Shown here one piece after another: positions 59,281 to 64,000 of a DNA stretch of 64,000 nt. Numbering within the stretch: the stretch's first letter is position 1; the number at the start of each line of letters is the position of its first letter. Both the position numbers and the translations under genes were made by a program. The stretch spans positions 124,001-188,000 of the forward strand of contig NW_026570233.1 in NCBI RefSeq assembly GCF_019649055.1, given 5' to 3'. The notes below the pieces were generated by a model that made no database searches, had not been told where the DNA came from, and saw nothing but the letters and a program-made list of their open reading frames with translations. The stretch is from Paramacrobiotus metropolitanus. Taxonomy: Eukaryota > Tardigrada > Eutardigrada > Parachela > Macrobiotidae.

Positions 59281-60029
59281 CAGCCCTGCCGGGCCAAGTT
59301 GGGGCAGTTGCGAAAATTAAATTTTAAAATATTTGTATGAGCTGTCTTGCTTTTCTTTTAAAGCATCCATAGTAGAACTTTTTGTTGCGGATTCCTTGGC
59401 ATGAAAATTTCGATCCTACGGTGCGCCATTAAGAGGCCAAAGGGCGGTTAAAGAGGTGGGGTGTGGCCATTTTCAAGAGGGTTATACTTGCCCCCCCTTA
59501 AAAATTCCCCACCCAATATTTTTGCGCTGACTTTTTTGAAAAGTTTTGAACGACCCGACAGGTGTCCTTTGCGGGTTATCCGGAGAACGTTGTGCGATCA
59601 CTGCTCGAGGTGACCTCGAAACAATGTGTTCATCCCATAGACTTACATGTTAAAAGGTGCCTACCAAAAAGTGAGGTTGCTTAGCGCTCTGAACGCGTTG
59701 GGTGAGATACAGTATTACCATTTAAACAGGAGTTGGGAAGGAGGAAGTACAGACCGCAGTACCACTTGGTGGCTCTCATCCTTCCACATTTTGTAAAATA
59801 TTGTTGAATAACCCTGCAGATTTTTCGGTAAGCAATTCAGTTTTCGGTGAAAAATTAAATTTAAAATACTGTTCCCATTTCCTGCATTTAAGCAACATTC
59901 AAGAAAACAAGCCTGCAAAAGGTGCAACAGACCCGAGCAAATCAATAAAAAATACACTGAATGTTTTAAATTTTACTGATGAAAGCAGAGGAATTTTCAG
60001 GAGTGCCCCAACTTGGCCCGGCAGGGCTG
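59281..60029. mobile_element. Non-autonomous DNA transposon with 26-bp terminal repeats and TA duplication
   Basis: 749 bp with perfect inverted ends beginning CAGCCCTGCCGGGCCAAGTT (59281-59306 and 60004-60029), flanked on both sides by TA (59279-59280 and 60030-60031). TA duplication with ends of this kind is usual for Tc1/mariner-type MITEs. No transposase frame. Confidence 0.85.
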
Positions 60030-61610
60030 TAGCTCCGCTTACGTTAGACTTGCACTTAAACAAAATCTGTGAAGATATCGCGTAGAGGTGAGTTAATAAT
60101 ATTATATCTGTATGTACAAAGTACAACATATTTGTAATTTCCATGGATTTCGGTGGTGTTTTAATACTTTTAAAATACACGTTGCTGACCGGGTATAACA
60201 TCCTCGCGAACAGGTACAGTTCGTCTACGACACTCACAACTCCAGTCAACATTGTCTCTCAGTTTCGGTGTAATTATTTTCTTTGATTGCACGATGCTAT
60301 GAGCTTCTCATTTCCATTTTTAATTACTTTTTTGGCGTTACAAGGATAGTTCCAGGGAACTGGTCCCGGAGCTTGTGCCGTATTCGCGGTATCTGGTTGC
60401 ATACCTAACAAGAAGAACGGTTGTGACCCAGTAAGTTCTGAGTCTAAGGACATCTCTGTTTCTCAATAACTCTGAGGCCGCTTCCTGTCGCGAACCGATC
60501 CCAGAATTCCTCTGATTCATCTGTCAAACAATGTCAAATTTTAAGAATTTCCCGTCAACAATGTCACTTCATTAGTGCGTGTATGGAGGTTGACCTTTCC
60601 CAGACTGCAGAAAAGAGAATTCACCCGAGTAATCATCAAATTAATTCTCGCAACCCTGTAATTTGTTGCAATCTGTACGCATTCAGCTGGTAATGGCGGT
60701 GATGCTAACGGTAAAACAACTAACATCAAATTCGACGTAATCCCAGAATAGTAAGGTTGATGACAAATCAAATAATGTATTTGATATTAAGACTGCAGCA
60801 GACTGCAGTTTTAGGATCTAACAAAAAATATTTGACTACATCTACCGCCAACGAAATGTTTCGCAGCCACCTAATTTCTCAAATGGCTCTTCACGGTTCA
60901 CGCAATATTACTCCTACTCTCCGGACAGACAAAGCGAAAAGAAAACTGCAATGAGAATCACACCGCACAACGGTTTTATAACTTATGAGTTCAGCACAAA
61001 TTTGATTATTTTGCTCGGTGATCTCCAGATTACCTGGGTAAGCATCAGAACGCGCCACGATCAGAAACTACCTGAAATAATTAATGCAGCTTTACTCCGA
61101 AACTGACGAATGCATTTCGGACTGAAAACTCCATGCCGCCCAAAACACAGGATTTCAATTATTATAATTATTATTAATTTTAATTATGGCCTTGAATCCT
61201 TAGAATTGTAAGATTTCAAAGGCGTGATTCAAGTTCTTTGAAAAGAAGCAGATGAGCAGGCACGTACATAATTCGATATCTTGTACGTAAATAAAATTAG
61301 TTTTCTGTGGGTGTGCTTTGGTAAAGCAAGAAATCGATTAGTGACCGTGTACGCTTGTCAAATTATGTACTGGGTTTGCTATCGTTATCATTCTAGTATG
61401 TACTTGTACTCGTACAAGAAACTGAACCAAGCCTCTTATGGGGTCTCATACGGTGCCGCGAACGTGAGTGCTTTATTGACAATTCGTGCATGATGTTGCT
61501 GTGCATTAGTTTAACGATGAAAAGCTATTTATCGTAGATTATTGCGTAAAAGTTGTGATGACGTCATGACAGAGGGTAGAAATGTTCTGTATCTCTGCCG
61601 CAGCGCTAGC
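60030..61610. other. Intergenic, no gene recognised
   Basis: 1.6 kb. Short frames only, none supported. Confidence 0.5.
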
Positions 61611-62958
61611 TCAGTCTTTGAACAGTATTCGCTTGAGGCTTTTGATGCAGCCATTGCACCACTCTTTCAGTTCCGGTATAACCATCAGGAAGATGATGGG
61701 ATCGACGATCATCTGCATATTCTTAATGGTAATGCAGGCGGTCAGCGCGTCGGGCGTAAAAAGACGAAAATTGATACGGAGCAGCGTGGTATACAGCGCG
61801 CCGGGTGTCCACAGTAGGAATAGACTGAGGGTCAACAACGACAGCACCAGGAAACCTTGCCCGCGACGTGGACCTTTCGGTTCGGATTTGGCATTTTTTG
61901 GCTTGTTGATCGTCGGGAGGGAGTTATCTGTAACTGAAAGAAATATTATCATTTTTAGATTAGACGTACTCGCACTTTTGTATAATTTGTTTTACATGAG
62001 GTTACCTACTACTGAATAATTCAGCGAATCAGTAGACGTTTTACTCGTACCTAGAAACTTAATTTGAATAATATCATAGCCAGCAACAGTCGGTAAGCAT
62101 TATTTCCTGAATAGTGTTTAACGTACCGGTGCCTTCGGCTTCCGCGGCGTCTTGGGCAATTACATGCCGGGGCTGAGAGCTGCTGAACTCCTTCTGTCCG
62201 ACCTTCTTGCCCATTTTTCGTTTCAACCAGATATAAGGATACGCCAACAACGACGAATAGAAACAGGCCAAACCCCAGATCTGAATGAAAAACGCCCAGG
62301 TCTTGAAATCCTCCGTGGCAGGATTCATCAGACAGCCATTTCTAGCCATAGCCGTGTGGTAAAAGAACCCATCCATAATCAGTCCCGGGGCGGTCACAAT
62401 ATGCGCTACCACGAAGCTAATGCCGCAGATAATGATAGCGTTTTTGACGGTACTATGGCTGCGGTAGGAGATGGGCTGGACGACGGCCCACATGCGGGTG
62501 CCGGCAATGAGGACATGGCACTGATACAGTGCCATACTGATGCTCCACATGCCGTACAGATACAAGTAGCACAGACCGCTGCCGACCCACCAGAAACGGT
62601 ACAGGGAATTGATGAAATCCAGGATGTTGCAGGTGAGGATGTACAGCAGATTTATCGTCAGCAAGTTCATCTGGTAAATGGTGAAGCTGGTCTTGGTGCG
62701 CTTTTTGATCAGAAAGAGAATGGTAACAAACGTGTTGAACAGAAAGCCCAAGATCAAAATGGACAAACTGAAACCAGCTTTGAGATTCCACATCGCCGGA
62801 TTGGGCGGACGATAGGGAAAGGTAAAATTACCCTGAACTGTGGAGTTGGCAAAGGTCACATTTGTGATGTTCGTCATGGTAGAGTTTAGCATGGACAATA
62901 CCTGGCAAAAAGTGCGTAGGAGAGTGCTGGTTTTGACAGTGACTGGTGCGGATAACAA
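61611..62958 (-). CDS. Orphan rhodopsin-class GPCR, pair 2 copy 2
   Basis: Minus-strand exons 62958..62127 and 61933..61611, phase-1 intron of 193 bp, 384 residues. The long N terminus has at least five N-glycosylation sequons (NST, NIT, NVT, NST, NFT). TM3 ends AGTRMWAVVQPISYR, TM4 has VTAPGLIMDG, TM6 has LWTPGALY and TM7 has VDPIIFLMVIPELKEW. Later in-frame methionines exist at codons 23 (MLNST) and 28 (MTN), so the true start may be shorter. It is tandem with the paralogue at 56323-57523, separated by a MITE and about 4 kb. Confidence 0.8.
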
Positions 62959-64000
62959 GCTCCTTATGTTTTTATCCCCTTTTTGCCCGGAAGTGCTTCC
63001 AACGAGACAAGACTGTAGTAATTACAGCAAACGAGACACAGGGTCGGCTGTAGCAGCTGCGCAGCCGGCGTTAATAAGCGGGTAATATTAGCTGCTTGTG
63101 ACCGATTGGATGTTGTGTCACGATTAGAACGTCATTTCTTGTACGTAAATTAACGACGTGATCAACTTTCGCTGTAAATCCGGCCAACGGCGGATGTGCA
63201 TAGACAGCGGTGGGCCTTGTGATTCCGATCAAGTGTAGGTAATGAGATTTGTCCAGGACATCAGTTTTCTTTGAATGTGGTCATCCATGCCGGGGTAAAT
63301 TGGATAGAGTACGGTGAAAAATTATGAACTTAAAATCACTATACGGGAAAATATGTAACTGGACTCTGTATTATTTATTCACCGGTTCCGTTCATTAAAT
63401 TTCTTTGTGGTTAGTAGAGATCATTCAGAGACTATGCTCAGCAAAAGCTACCCATCGAATTTTGGTTCGGCATATTACAAAACTAAACCTGAGCCGCATT
63501 GTGCGCTTTCCTGGGCATTTTCCAAATGATCCCGATAAATCTTTAAATGCTTCCGCTGCTGTCACTTATAATAAAAGTTATGTATTGCCAGCTATCGAGA
63601 AAGAAAAAAGTCACACAGAAATATTTCCCGTCGAACTAATTAACTGCATTAAATAAGTAAGCAGAAAGAGCACGGTTTACTCTTTTCTTTGTCAGAAAAT
63701 TCAAAATCGGTTTGATAACCTACAACCATCCACATCCAAAGCCAAAGCTATCCGCGGTTTATCCTTCGAAAATATATGAAAAATAACAAATTAATGTATT
63801 GTAAAACTGTAATCCAAATATTTGCAGCTTTGTTAAGAAAGTGGTGTAATGAAACGTTTATTTGGCGTTATTCGGTATTACCGTATTATTAATGTGTTTC
63901 ACTCTCGCCTGTAGAATTACGAGAAAGAAAGTTTGTAAGTGCGACTTGGTACAGCAAATTACAGATCACCGTAACCCAAAAATTAAATGCCCACCGACTC
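62959..64000. other. Intergenic to window end, no gene recognised
   Basis: An 84-codon frame at 63405-63656 lacks an ATG and shows no domain. Nothing else is supported. Confidence 0.45.

Noticed and set aside
62152-62889. 245-codon plus-strand frame
   Set aside because: It is antisense to the well-supported GPCR exon at 62127-62958; its composition (Gln, Gly and His rich) is typical of an antisense shadow.
63405-63656. 84-codon plus-strand frame near the window end
   Set aside because: No ATG start, no domain, no splice partner.
1-64000. CRISPR arrays, tRNA or rRNA genes
   Set aside because: No regularly spaced short repeats with unique spacers were seen, and no tRNA or rRNA sequence was recognised by eye on either strand.

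Overview
This window is eukaryotic. Genes are split by short GT-AG introns (mostly 60-400 bp), intergenic DNA is AT-rich, and there are retrotransposons and foldback elements. The gene content (gustatory-receptor-like chemoreceptors, orphan rhodopsin-class GPCRs, a cystatin, a thyroglobulin-1-like secreted protein) fits a small invertebrate with a compact genome. A tardigrade or another ecdysozoan is my best guess, and that is inference only. No protist or plant signature was seen.

The backbone of the window is a chemoreceptor cluster. I find ten genes of one seven-transmembrane gustatory-receptor-like (GRL) family at 1.8-3.4, 12.9-14.6, 15.0-16.5, 16.9-22.2, 23.2-25.0, 27.6-29.2, 29.8-31.4, 31.8-33.4, 33.8-37.1 and 44.9-46.6 kb. 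All share one architecture: a long first exon (about 320-350 codons), an exon of exactly 23 codons, an exon of 37 codons (34 in one gene) and a short last exon, with three phase-0 introns near the C terminus. Three of the ten form subfamily A; the others are more varied. One gene is split by a retrotransposon, one is a multi-lesion pseudogene, and one carries a single-base frame break.

Six rhodopsin-class GPCR genes flank or interrupt this cluster (1-967, 7.1-8.4, 9.8-11.3, 47.5-48.6, 56.3-57.5, 61.6-63.0 kb). Four of them form two tandem paralogue pairs that lack the usual DRY and NPxxY motifs. Other genes are a signal-peptide-bearing stefin-like cystatin (49.1-49.7 kb, minus), a thyroglobulin-1-like secreted protein (25.9-27.1 kb), an unrecognised 512-residue three-exon protein (38.5-41.2 kb), a coiled-coil protein with short tandem repeats (41.8-43.2 kb) and a few small unrecognised coding segments.

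Mobile DNA is prominent. A structurally complete tyrosine-recombinase retrotransposon of Ngaro/PAT type (51.24-55.79 kb, minus) has gag, RT-RNase H and recombinase genes framed by split direct repeats A1-B1A2-B2. A decayed DIRS-like element lacking the recombinase (17.36-20.99 kb) interrupts a GRL exon. Five foldback/MITE-like elements lie at 34.1-35.2, 39.1-39.8, 42.46-42.64, 43.6-44.3 and 59.3-60.0 kb. At least two of these sit in introns of genes that still look intact. A roughly 110-bp minisatellite (4.75-5.57 kb) fills the gap between the first chemoreceptor and the next GPCR.

Coordinates of spliced genes were derived by hand from GT/AG sites, reading frame and alignment among paralogues; no transcript evidence was available.
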